Numbered from the stretch's first letter, positions 9,423 through 18,111 are shown. The stretch: DNA of 22,281 nucleotides from Acanthamoeba sp. SK_2022b (GCA_027943245.1 JANDJZ010000660.1:1-22281), one strand, 5' to 3'. Numbers and translations: made by a program. Notes: generated by a model from the letters alone, not told the origin.

Positions 9423-10677
9423 ATGTCTGCACATGCCAAGTGCAACCTCTGCTGGAGGTACTGAACCGTTCATCCTCTTTACCTCTCTTTTGTTTGAGCT
9501 AACGATGATTCTCTCTGCGTAGAGAGCTTGAGGAGTGCGCCTACATAACCCGGTGTTCACATATATTCTGTACCCCTCCATCCGCACCATCATCGCGCCG
9601 TGTTCTCTTTGTGACCTTTCCATGCGGTACAAATAGGTGAACGCGATGCGCATAAGAGTATAAACGCTGAAGGGATCTGTCCTTTGTGCGACACCCCACT
9701 ACAAGGAAGGTAAGTTGCTTCTCTGAGAAAGGCGCTACGCGAGGGTCCTGATTGGCTCCGCAGAGGAGGCGTAACGCTGGTCGAGTTCACTCCTGCTGCG
9801 TCATTCGAAAAGGCCATCCAGCTCTGTGGCCTTGCACCCGGTTCAGGTACGCTACTTTGTACAGGCAAGGAGCGGGCGACGCTAACTGCAGTAACAAGTC
9901 ATGAACCTCGCCACCAAGGCTCTAGAATTCTGGGACTACCAAAAGCAAACGGAGCTCGAATACCACAGGGTGTCGCTAAAGAACCAGCAGATGCGTCTTC
10001 AAAGTGTCGAGAAGCAGTGCAATGAAAAGCTGATGGAGGCGCAGAACAAGATCAACGTACTCACGCACCAGCTTAATTCGGTCAGAGAGGAGCTGGACGC
10101 CAGCAAGAAAGAGATCGCTGACTTGCAGGAGAAGTATACCGAGCGTACAAGGTACCGAATTCGACAACTCCTCCTGCGCCAGTCCTATGCTCAACCCATT
10201 CGTTAGACAAAAGCGGAAGCTAGCCGAGCTCTACGAATGCCTCAAGCAACGTTACGAAGGTGGAACCGGCAGTCGGTCAACCACGAACTCGCCTCTCTTT
10301 CTTCCAAAGAATCTCGTAGCGAACCCACAAGGAGAGCCACCGTTATTCGGCGCTTCGAGCAACCATAAGTTTCCTGGGGCCAGCTTTCCTTCTCGTGCTC
10401 GAGAGCAGGACTCCACTCAACGACATCCTGATGTTGATCGTACGTACTTCATAACTCGCAAGAGCTTGGACAGAAACACTTGACCGGTAAGGCTTACTGT
10501 TTTCTTACCAAAGGCTTTTCGCTCTTGCGCCGACAAAGCCCGACCCCAAGCCGCTTCCCTACGAATCACCGACCCGCGTTCCGGCCGCTCATTGCTCCCA
10601 AGAGACCGGAAACTCCTCTGCTGTCGCGACAACTCGCCACTGACACCTTGAATCGCAGTCCCTTGCTGATGGGGTAA
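9423..10677 (+). CDS. HEI10: HEI10 (CCNB1IP1) RING-type E3 ligase, meiotic crossover factor
   Basis: HEI10 is a RING ubiquitin/SUMO ligase that marks and coarsens into crossover sites on meiotic chromosomes. Exons: 9423-9457, 9523-9569, 9637-9709, 9764-9846, 9899-10151, 10207-10439, 10514-10677; 295 residues (Arabidopsis HEI10 has 304). The N-terminus reads KCNLCWRELEECAYITRCSH, very close to plant CNACWRELEGRAVSTTCGH. RING ligands are Cys7, Cys10, Cys23, His25, Cys28, Cys42 and Cys45 (ICPLC). A central coiled coil starts at ALEFWDYQKQTELEY and ends at RQKRKLAELYECLKQRY, matching plant RQKRKLDEMYDQLRSEY. The C-terminal third is Pro/Ser/Arg-rich, as in homologues. The RING is split over three short exons. 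The last junction is the least certain. The stop is 37 bp from that of the convergent methyltransferase. Confidence 0.93.
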
Positions 10678-10714
10678 CAGTTGTGCTTTACTTGCTGCAC
10701 TCCACAAAACCTTG

Positions 10715-11693
10715 CTAGGAGGGAACGTCACCTCTCACTTTATTGCTCAACGGAGCATGTTTGCCAAGCTTGAACGACGAAATGGCAAGGAACAGCGGAA
10801 ACTCTGATCGCGCTCGATTCTCTCGCTTAGCTTGGCCGCCCTCGCTTGTTTTGTCCGAGTACCACTCTTCGATCAGCTCCACGGCCATGCCAGCGTCGCT
10901 GAGCCATCTGAAGTAGTTTTCCATCGGATAGTGATATGAGTAGGTGGTGGGGCTTGCGCCCTCGCTCTTGCTTCCTGGATGAACCACGATAGGCACTTCG
11001 AGCGGGCTGTGGTAGCGATCGACGCGACGGTACTGAACGTTGTTTTGCGTGTCCACCTCCCACCGCGACTGTCGAGGCACCCGGAAGCATGGGTGGTTGA
11101 GCACGACCACCAGACGCCCTTGGTCGTGCAGACGTTCACCAGCACCGCGCAGAGCCGCTGCTTGATCACGCATGTTCTGTAGCGAAAGCACGAATGTCGC
11201 GTGCGAGAAGCTGGCGCTGTTCTTGGGAGCGACGTTGTAGGAACGAGTGGCATCAGCGACAACGTAACGATGTTGCGGCGCGGTATCGTAGTTCTGGGCC
11301 TTGCGGATGAGGAACTTGGACGCATCCACGCCCACATACTCCACTCCTTTTGGCACCTGTCGCCCCAGCACGCCCTGGGAAGGAAACAAAGCATTTGGCG
11401 TGAGCACTTGCGGTGCCACACCCCGACCGCCCTACCGCCGCGTACCTGCCCACACCCGAGATCCAACAGCGAGGCTCCTTTCTTCGCATCCGCATCTAAT
11501 CGCAATAAGCGCATGACTCCGGGGATAACCAGCTGCTGGTGGAAATGGTGGCCCTCCTGTGTCGAGTTGCTGTATTAGATACGTCGGAGAGTAAGCAGGA
11601 AGATCATAATACCTTGCCTACGATGCCATCATACCAGCGTCCTGCGCTTTCCCACGACGTCTGCCGTGCTGCCGCCGTTGCTCGTCCCTTCAT
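10715..11693 (-). CDS. Class I SAM-dependent methyltransferase
   Basis: Exons on the minus strand: 11693-11613, 11556-11446, 11374-10715; 283 residues. Motif I is LLDLGCGQG, split by intron 2 between Gln and Gly. The second strand acidic residue is in YVGVDAS, and VVADAT follows as the adenine-side Asp. The leader WESAGRWYDGIVGKEG and HQQLVIPGVMRLL is typical of UbiE-like small-molecule methyltransferases. The later HPCFRVP and Tyr/His-rich SYHYPMENYFRWLSDAGM segments fit the substrate-binding end of that group. The substrate cannot be told from sequence. The ATG at 11693 is the first in frame and lies 91 bp from the divergent centrin-like start. Stop codons of this gene and HEI10 are 37 bp apart, so their 3' UTRs must overlap. 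Confidence 0.85.
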
Positions 11694-11784
11694 CTTTGTG
11701 ATTTATTTTATTTTCCTTTTTCTCCGTATTTTTCTGGCGTTCTTTTATCTGCACCCGCAAAGGAACAAGGCCGTTTGCTTCAAG
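11694..11784. promoter_or_regulatory. 91-bp bidirectional promoter, methyltransferase / centrin-like gene
   Basis: The two start codons face away from each other with only 91 bp between them. The spacer is strikingly pyrimidine/T-rich on the plus strand (runs of T around 11700-11750), unlike the surrounding GC-rich DNA. Both 5' UTRs and any core promoter elements must fit here. Confidence 0.65.
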
Positions 11785-12736
11785 ATGGTACCAATCCACA
11801 CGTTGCCCATTCTTTTCTTTTAGCTACTAACTTGTGTTTTTGCAGAGTGCCAAATCTTCGGGAACGCCACGAAAACGAACAGCCAAGCGGACACCTGCTG
11901 CAGGGTCTGCCGGGAAGGGCAAAAGTGCTGGCGGTAAGAAGAGGGCCACAACACCCGCGAGCAAAAAGCGCAAGAGTGAGCCTCAATCCGCTTTTGACTT
12001 GCTCGACCTCGACGGGACCGGTACGGCGTACACCCCTTTCTTTCATCTTCGCAACTCACGACATCCTTTCCTCGCGTACTTCTGATCTTGCAATGGCGCA
12101 GGGAGGGTGGCGTCGCACGAACTACGGGGCGTGATGAGTGCCATGGGCTACGAGGTACCTCTTCCTCTTGCCGCTACGTGCGCCTGCGCAGGTGGTGCTT
12201 TGGTGCCCCCTCCCTCCATTGGTGTTCACGAATGTCATCACGCGTGGCACAGGACAAGAGCGAGGACATCAAGCGCATCATCAGTGAGCTCGAGGACGAG
12301 TCCGATGGCCTCGTCGACGTGCGCAAGTTTGAGCAGGCCTTCACGGCGCTGCTGGTACGGCCACCACACACGCACACGCACACGCGCAACAGAATTGGCC
12401 GACCTCCAACCTCTACGCCTTTCCGCTACACGCTACGACAGACCGAGAAGGACGTGGGCACCGAGATCGAGCGAGCGTTCAAGCTGTTCGACGTCGAGAA
12501 GAAGGGCATGATCACCCTGAGCTCGCTTCGGCGGGTGGCGCAGGAGGTCGGGGAGAAGCTCAGCGAGGACGACCTGCAGGAGATGATACTACTCGCCGAC
12601 CGCGCCAAGGTGTCGCCTCCCTCTCCTCCGAGGTGTGTATGCACGTGAGCTCGCTAACGCTTGTTGGCTCGCAATCGCGCAGGTCGGAGGGGTGCTGTAC
12701 GACGACTTCTACGTCGTCATGACCTCCTCTTCCTGA
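11785..12736 (+). CDS. Centrin-like EF-hand protein with basic N-terminal extension
   Basis: Centrins are calcium-binding proteins of centrosomes, contractile fibres and nuclear export/repair complexes. Exons: 11785-11787, 11846-12020, 12102-12154, 12253-12354, 12442-12609, 12683-12736; 184 residues (centrins are about 170). The first coding exon is the ATG alone; intron 1 has TACTAAC at 11824-11830 before AG at 11844-11845. Residues 2-50 are a Lys/Arg/Ser/Thr/Pro tail (TPRKRTAKRTP...KKRATTPASKKRK) that looks nuclear or chromatin-binding. EF-hand 1 is canonical (DLDGTGRVASHE). EF2 and EF3 (DVEKKGMITLSS) lack normal ligands, and EF4 (DRAKVGGVLYDD) is degenerate. The IERAFKLFD...LQEMILLADRA segment matches centrin closely. 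It is convergent with the LIM gene. Confidence 0.82.
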
Positions 12737-13063
12737 ATCCGCATACGCGGACGACTTACGTGAATGTACAGCAGCAGCAGCAGCAGATCGTAGCAGAGAT
12801 CGAAGGCCAGTGGCGGCCTTGTCCCCACCACCTCGTTCCTAGCACCTCCTCTTCTCCCCAGGCGCACGCTCGTGCACCTACAAGTACACTTTATTTCCCT
12901 TCTATTTCTCTCTCGCTCGGCCGTCCTGTGCCTTCCTCGCCTTCAGGTAATGACACGACGGCCAAGGGCGGCCGTTGGCGTGCGTGGCTTCACTCCCGCG
13001 TGCCACGGACCTGCTCGTTCACCACGTCCCTCTTGGGCGCGTCTGCAGGGGAGCGGGGGAGAG
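12737..13063. other. Convergent intergenic region, centrin-like / LIM genes
   Basis: 327 bp between facing stop codons, expected to be 3' UTRs. It contains a short CAG repeat near 12772-12786. No gene was identified. Confidence 0.5.
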
Positions 13064-13753
13064 TCAGCTCGCGGCGTGTCGAGTAGCAGCGGGTGGTGGT
13101 GAAGGTGGTGGCGATGGCGTACTGAGGGCGGTCTGGACGGTCATGGCGCCCACGCCGTACTGGTTGGAGGTGACGGGCGCGCGGATCTGCTCGTTCACGG
13201 TGTCGAGCTTGGGGGCGTTCAGCGCCCTATCGACGTGGATGGCCGCGGAGCCCACCGTGCCGTGCACCCGCACGTTCTTCCCCTGCTCCACGTTGGAGAA
13301 GCCCGTCACCGGACTGGTCGTGGCGCACGCGTAGAAGGGCGAGAAGGGACATGTCGCGTGTATTAGCGAGGCTCTCTACTACTTTCTACTCGAAAAATAA
13401 TAATTGCGATATGAATGAAATAATTATAATTAATTTGGGCAAAATAAAATGAAGCGGCAGACTCTCTACCTGTGGTTCTTGCAGTAGGCCTTGCCGTCGT
13501 AGAACTTGTAGTTGGTCAGGTTGAGCTGCCACGTGCACCCCTCGTTCTGGCCTGCGCGCGTTGCCCCGCCGCCGCCGCCCCAGCAGAAAGTTGGATGAGG
13601 GGTGGGGGCGCCCTGTGAAGCTCGAAGGGGCGTATACGTACATTTGAAGCAGCCCTTGTGGTAGACCTGCTCGGCGTTGGGGGGTCCCACCTTGAACCCC
13701 TCGATGGAATAGGCGGTCTTTCCGCACCTCACGCACTTGCCCAGGGTCGCCAT
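13064..13753 (-). CDS. Single-LIM-domain protein
   Basis: LIM domains are double zinc fingers that mediate protein binding, often at actin structures. Exons on the minus strand: 13753-13642, 13551-13470, 13313-13064; 147 residues. The N-terminal zinc module is CVRC...YHKGC (C-x2-C, H-x2-C). The second begins at CFKCQNEGC and ends YCKNH, so the first Cys pair of finger two has C-x4-C spacing, as recalled for some protist LIM proteins. Intron 1 splits the Cys codon between the modules. The remaining 80 residues are low in complexity, with VTGFSNVEQGKNVRV and a Pro/Ser-rich end, and no other domain is seen. The acceptor for the third exon (13315-13314) was chosen for phase and is moderately sure. 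Confidence 0.78.
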
Positions 13754-14109
13754 TGTTTTGTTGTTGTTGTTTTGGATGCCTGCCGATAGACCTTCGTCAG
13801 CGCACGCCTTTCAAGGGGAGGGGGAGGGAGGGGGCACGCACCGGCAGCTCTGCTCTCGCTTCTTCTCTTTCGTGGGCCAACGTTGTTTGGCCGCCCCTCT
13901 TCTTTTCTTGCGCGATAACCGGAAGAGCCCACCCGAGCAGCTCCCTTGGGGTGGTGGCCCTAATTAAAAGTCCTAGGGAGACGCCACGACCCAATCACGG
14001 ACCTTTTAGATGAATTTCCTTTCATTTTCTTTCTGTTCCCTTCTCGATGTCATCTGTTTTCGGCTGTACACTTGATTGGGGGATAATTTTCTCTCTTTCC
14101 GCGGACCCG
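13754..14109. other. Intergenic region between LIM gene start and PAP2 gene stop
   Basis: 356 bp between two tandem minus-strand genes. It should hold the LIM promoter and the PAP2 3' UTR. No open frame, repeat or RNA gene could be supported. Confidence 0.5.
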
Positions 14110-16244
14110 TTAGGAGCTCACGAACAGGCGCCACCACGACAGCGAGAAGAAGGTGATGAAGAAGAACACCAGGTAGGCCAGGAAAGGATACCGCCCCTTG
14201 TTGGCCACCCCCAACACCTGCCCCACCGCGTCCATCACACACACACACACACACGCTCGCGTTGAGACGACACGCCCCCCTCCCCCCACCAAGCAGCAGC
14301 CAATGGGGAGAGGGGGGGAGGGGGGAGTTACGGTCAAGGCGGCGGCGAGGCCGATGCCGGCGACGACGGAGTACCAGGCGGGGGGCCACGTGGGGGCGGC
14401 GAGGGAGGCGTGGTCGTTTAGCGCGACCGGGCAGAGGAAGGTGACGCGGAAGGCCACGCACGGGAACAGCATCCCGTACACCCGGTCGCACTTGGCCCAG
14501 AAGTCGAGGGGCTTGGCCAGGCACACCCCCACGATGCCCGCCATCACCGCGAACAGGCCCACAAACACCCACCTAGCAACACCACCACCACCACCACGCA
14601 TAGATGTCAGTTGGAGGGGGAGGGGGCATTGGGGGTGGCGCGAACCAGTTGGCGCGGCCGAGGGAGTGCCAGGTGATGGCCTGGTCTTCGGTGGAGTAGC
14701 ACGACTCGGACGACGAGCACGACGTGCACCCGAGCGATTCCACCTCCCACAGCAGTGTGCCCACCACGCAGATCGCCACGCCCTGCGCCCCACCGCGCAT
14801 ACCACACACACACACACACACAACCGCGCATACCACGCATACCACACACACCACCACGCATACCACACACGCTCAGCGTTCCAAGTCGGAGAGCGATGGG
14901 GAAGAGGGTGACGACGAGGAAGAGAGAGAGAGAGAGAGAGTGCCTGGAGGAGTCCGCCGACGCAGTCGGAGGGGTAGTGCACGCCGAGGTTGATGCGGGC
15001 AAAGGAGGCCAGGAGGAAGGCGGCGAGGACGACGAGGGGCATCCACCACTGGAGCTCGTGCGGGTGGGACGAGCGCTCCATGACGGCGAAGCACACGGCG
15101 AACGTGTACACCACCGCACACGTCACCGCGCGCGACGGAAACGAGCTCGTCTTGTCCTTGCGCCTCGTCTGCGCCCGACCGGCCACGTACGGCCGCGATC
15201 GCCACAGAAATCTGGTATTTATTTTATTATAAAATAATTAATTAATTAATTTTATTTATTATTTATTATTTATTGGGAGCACGGGAGGAGGCGAACCGTT
15301 TGGGGATCTGGGAGACGAGGGCGGTGGTGAGGGCGAGGTAGGTGAGCTCCGAGGCCAGGGAGTCCCAGCCCGCCACGAAGAGGACCACGGGCACCACGAA
15401 GGCCAGCTCGATGGTCGTGCACGCTGTCGCGCCCACCCCACCGCAACGTCATCATCATCATCATCATGCTCGCATGGAGTGGGGAGTTTGGGGGGGGGGT
15501 TGCACTGCACACAATCGGGCGGGCGGGACTGCGCGTACCGGTGATGGCGAGGGAGAGGGCCATGAAGATGGGCCCGGAGGGCCGCTGCAGCCACCGAATG
15601 AGGGCGTCGTCCACCGTCTGGAGCCACGCGTCCCACGCCTCTGGAAACTTCACCACGACTGCCCCCCCCCACCCACAAATAAGCAAAATAATTATTATTA
15701 ATAATAATAATAATAATAATCAACAAATAATTAAGAAAAGAGAACTTCTAGCGAACTTTGAGAATTAAAAAAATAATTAAATGATATAAAGAGAATGTAA
15801 AAATAACGGCTAGGTGGGGAGGGGGGTACAGCGAGGAGCGGGGCGTGGGTGGGGAGCGGGAGGAGGGAGAGGAGGGGCGCGCGTAGAGGGGTGTGGGGAG
15901 GAGAAGGAGGAGGGCTCGTGGTCGTGGTCGTGGCGAAGCGGGGGCGGCAGGGGCAGGGGCACCGGCAACAGTTCGGCGTCGGCCCACGGGCCGGGCCGCA
16001 CGTGGATCTCGCCCAGGTGGTCCTCATCGTCGTCGCCCTCCCCTCCGACGTAGCCGCCGGCGGTTGCTGTCCTCGACGAGGACGAGAGGTGGTGGTAGAA
16101 GGGAGACCGCCCGTATCCGCCCTCATCGTCCTCTTCGTCGCTCCCTTCCCCGTGGTGGCGATGAAGTGGGACGGGTTGGTAGTCACCAGCTGCACCTCTC
16201 TCCTCATCCTGCCGCCTGTGCGCCCTCATCTCTTTTGTCCCCAA
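14110..16244 (-). CDS. PAP2-superfamily membrane phosphatase-like protein
   Basis: PAP2 enzymes dephosphorylate lipid phosphates or diphosphates at membranes. Exons on the minus strand: 16244-15830, 15658-15539, 15423-15297, 15211-14944, 14782-14646, 14572-14332, 14217-14110; 471 residues with all phases matching. Residues 1-138 are a disordered acidic, then His/Pro/Ser-rich leader (weaker part of the model). Motif 1 is canonical: KRFLWRSRP (K-x6-RP). Motif 2 reads SFPSRAVT where PSGH is expected, so the motif-2 histidine is missing. Motif 3 is ARINLGVHYPSD, keeping Arg, the nucleophilic His and Asp but with Ala for the leading Ser. At least five hydrophobic segments follow motifs and fill the C-terminus (VFFFITFFSL). 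Intron 4 appears to be GC-AG (CAG|GCACTC at 14943). Substrate is not inferable. Confidence 0.78.
14910..14941. repeat. (GA)n simple repeat in PAP2 intron 4
   Basis: AG/GA-rich run, (CT)n on the coding strand, lying immediately downstream of the candidate GC donor of PAP2 intron 4. The same intron further on carries (CA)n and CGCATACCAC repeats at 14799-14870. Confidence 0.85.
15219..15275. repeat. AT-only tract in PAP2 intron 3
   Basis: Nearly pure A/T stretch with TAAT and TTTATTA units inside PAP2 intron 3 (15212-15296), contrasting sharply with the GC-rich exons on both sides. Confidence 0.85.
15686..15732. repeat. (TAA)n repeat in PAP2 intron 1
   Basis: AT-rich trinucleotide repeat (ATT/AATA units) within the first PAP2 intron (15659-15829). 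Confidence 0.9.
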
Positions 16245-16303
16245 CGCGAGTTGCTTTTGATGATTTGTTTTTGGTGGTGTGAAAAAATGCTTAAAAACAA
16301 CAA

Positions 16304-16714
16304 TTAATTGTTGCTAACCGCTGCGGGCGGTCGAGGGGTGGCCGAGGAGGGAGGCCGAGGGGCGGGTGAGGGGCGGGGCTTGCGGGTGGAGGGCTCCCGC
16401 GACTTGCCCGCGGCCCGCAGTCGCCGCAGATATCTTGACGACGCGTGCACGGATGTCGTGGTGTGGGTGTGAGCTTCACGACCATCATCATCACCACCAC
16501 CATCATGGAGGCGCAGGAGGCGGACGCACTTCTTCATGAGAGAGTACTTGTTGACTCCCAGGTGGTGCAGATAGTCCCAGGAGTAGATGCCCGTGTCGTG
16601 CAGGTCATCGAACTCGATCCTGTCATAGTGAGGATGATCAGTCCAGCAGGCCACAAGCCACGACGGAAAGCCACCAGAATGAAGAAGAAGAGCAGCAGCA
16701 GCAGCAGCAACAGC

Positions 16715-16770
<56 letters not shown>

Positions 16771-17290
16771 CGAATAGACAAGGAGGAGTACTGGATGGCA
16801 TAGTTGCCCACGGGCCGCACGTTGATGATGCCCACGTGTCGCCTGCCCACGACCAACTGGTGCCCCAAATAAGGGAGGCCTCGCGCGCAGATCAGCAATG
16901 GCGCCTTCTTCATTGGGGAGGGGGGCTTGTGGGAAGGGGTTGAGGGAGGGACGCGTACGGGGGGACCGGCAGCAGCGGGCTCGTGGTGGTGCGGGGCAGC
17001 GGCTGGACTGTACACGCGCAGATACTCGGCGGGGTATCTGAATCGCTCCTCTTCGCCCTGGCTTGTGGCCGCTGATGAGACGGGCGCGAACGCCACCTCC
17101 AGCACTCGCTCCGCACCGCGCACACGCACTTCAGACACGCGACGCGCGCTGCTCCCACCGGCCAAAGTGAGCGGGAGGTGACGCAACAAGGCGACCGTTA
17201 ACACGCACGATACCTGGAAGCTGTAGTAAGCATGCGCCTCCCGCCCCATGCCTGGCCAGCAGCCACGCGCCAGCCCCGTGCTGCTCGCAT
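16304..17290 (-). CDS. DUF971 (GBBH-like N-terminal domain) protein with predicted mitochondrial presequence
   Basis: DUF971 is a small fold also found at the N-terminus of gamma-butyrobetaine hydroxylases; standalone members have no agreed function. Exons on the minus strand: 17290-17214, 17148-16959, 16904-16792, 16619-16304; 231 residues. The hallmark pieces are in order: YPAEYLRVYSP, LVVGRRHVGIINVRPVGNYA, IEFDDLHDTGIYSWDYLHHLG and YLRRLRAAGKSREP. The ATG at 17290 gives an Arg/Ala-rich, acid-free leader (MRAARGWRVAAGQAW then RRMLTTAS), which looks like a mitochondrial targeting peptide. A nearer ATG is out of phase with exon 2. The 54-nt intron at 16958-16905 is a multiple of three and could be retained, giving 249 residues. 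The tail is His/Pro/Ser-rich. The PAP2 gene begins 60 bp downstream. Confidence 0.83.
16681..16771. repeat. Compound trinucleotide repeat (AAG)n(CAG)n(CAA)n in DUF971 intron
   Basis: About 90 nt of GAAGAAG, then CAG, then roughly 22 CAA units, wholly inside the last DUF971-gene intron (16620-16791). On the coding strand it reads (TTG)n(CTG)n(CTT)n. Confidence 0.95.
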
Positions 17291-17828
17291 GTTGGTTTTC
17301 CTGCTCTATTAATCACATTTTCTTTTGCAATTTCCCGAATTTATTGTGTCGACCAGCGGAGAAATAAAAGGGCAGGTTTTTCTCTCTTTGCGTTTCTACT
17401 ATCCCCACCCGGCGTACACTTCACACAACAACCATGCCGCACAGCACTTGCCACCAGCACGGTACTTCTTCCCAGCCTCAGTGGCGTGCGTCGTTTGGCT
17501 AGGGATGTTATGTCATAGAAGCATAATACGGCGTTGCTGCGCCGTTTTGGCGCGGCTACCGAGTTGGATGATAACGCCGAAGGCAAGGCCTTTGGTGATA
17601 CAAATCTGAAGCCTCTCAATCGACACTCTTTGTAGTGCCCTGTTTCTGGTCAGCGTCCGCTCACTCCCATCTCTCTTCCCACAGATGGCTAGGTTTGTTT
17701 TGCCGCAGCTCCGGAGCTAATCTTCGAGCCATCTCAGAAATGACCGCCCGCTGAGTCCGCAGCAAGCAAACTCCCGCCCGAATCGCCACAGGTGAGCCAA
17801 ATCCTCGACTGTGTTGAACGTGCTCTAT

Positions 17829-17917
17829 CTTAGATGATGAGACAAATTTTTACGTGAGACGCCCCTCGCAAGGGGGTGGTTCTTTGATGGCCTAACTTCC
17901 TTAGAAGACTGATTACT
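17829..17917 (+). ncRNA. Box C/D snoRNA candidate, predicted 18S rRNA methylation guide
   Basis: Box C ATGATGA is at 17834-17840 and box D CTGA at 17909-17912. A C'-like TTGATGG is at 17884-17890, and a CCCCT/AGGGG hairpin lies between. Immediately before box D, CTTCCTTAGAAG (17896-17907) is complementary to CTTCTAAGGAAG. The conserved 18S segment around the (C/U)CUAAGGAAGGCAGCAG motif contains this or nearly this sequence. Position 5 upstream of box D (G at 17904) would place the 2'-O-methyl on the C equivalent to human 18S C462, a site guided by U14 elsewhere. Box D sits 65 nt before the intron's 3' splice site, a usual spacing. The terminal stem is weak (about 3 bp), and the second U14 helper element was not found. 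Confidence 0.6.
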
Positions 17918-18111
17918 ATTCAAATGTTAGTGTACATCGCTGGCTTCGTATGGTGATCTCACTGCTTCTCCCTCGCAGATACCGGGTTTAATTTGCTTGA
18001 TCGGATCTCGCATACTCCCACCTCCGGCGTTAGACTAGCGCCCTAAGGGCCTTGAGCCGCATGGTGTGTCCTGGTCCCTACTGCTCTTTGACAGCAGCGA
18101 CAGCAACTCGC

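Noticed and set aside
12666..13105. Plus-strand frames continuing past the centrin-like stop
   Set aside because: They use a different frame from the spliced centrin exon and end antisense to the LIM gene.
14799..14870. Regular CGCATACCAC repeats as a possible CRISPR-like array
   Set aside because: They are irregular simple repeats within a PAP2 intron with no spacers of constant length, in a eukaryotic genome.
16445..16777. Plus-strand frame ending in a poly-Asn run, resembling Dictyostelium-type homopolymers
   Set aside because: The repeat lies inside a well-supported minus-strand intron and the frame has no supported start or family.
17568..17609. Second box C/D candidate in host intron A (ATGATAA ... 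CTGA)
   Set aside because: The box C deviates at a base needed for the k-turn, the spacing is only about 45 nt and no rRNA match was recognised.
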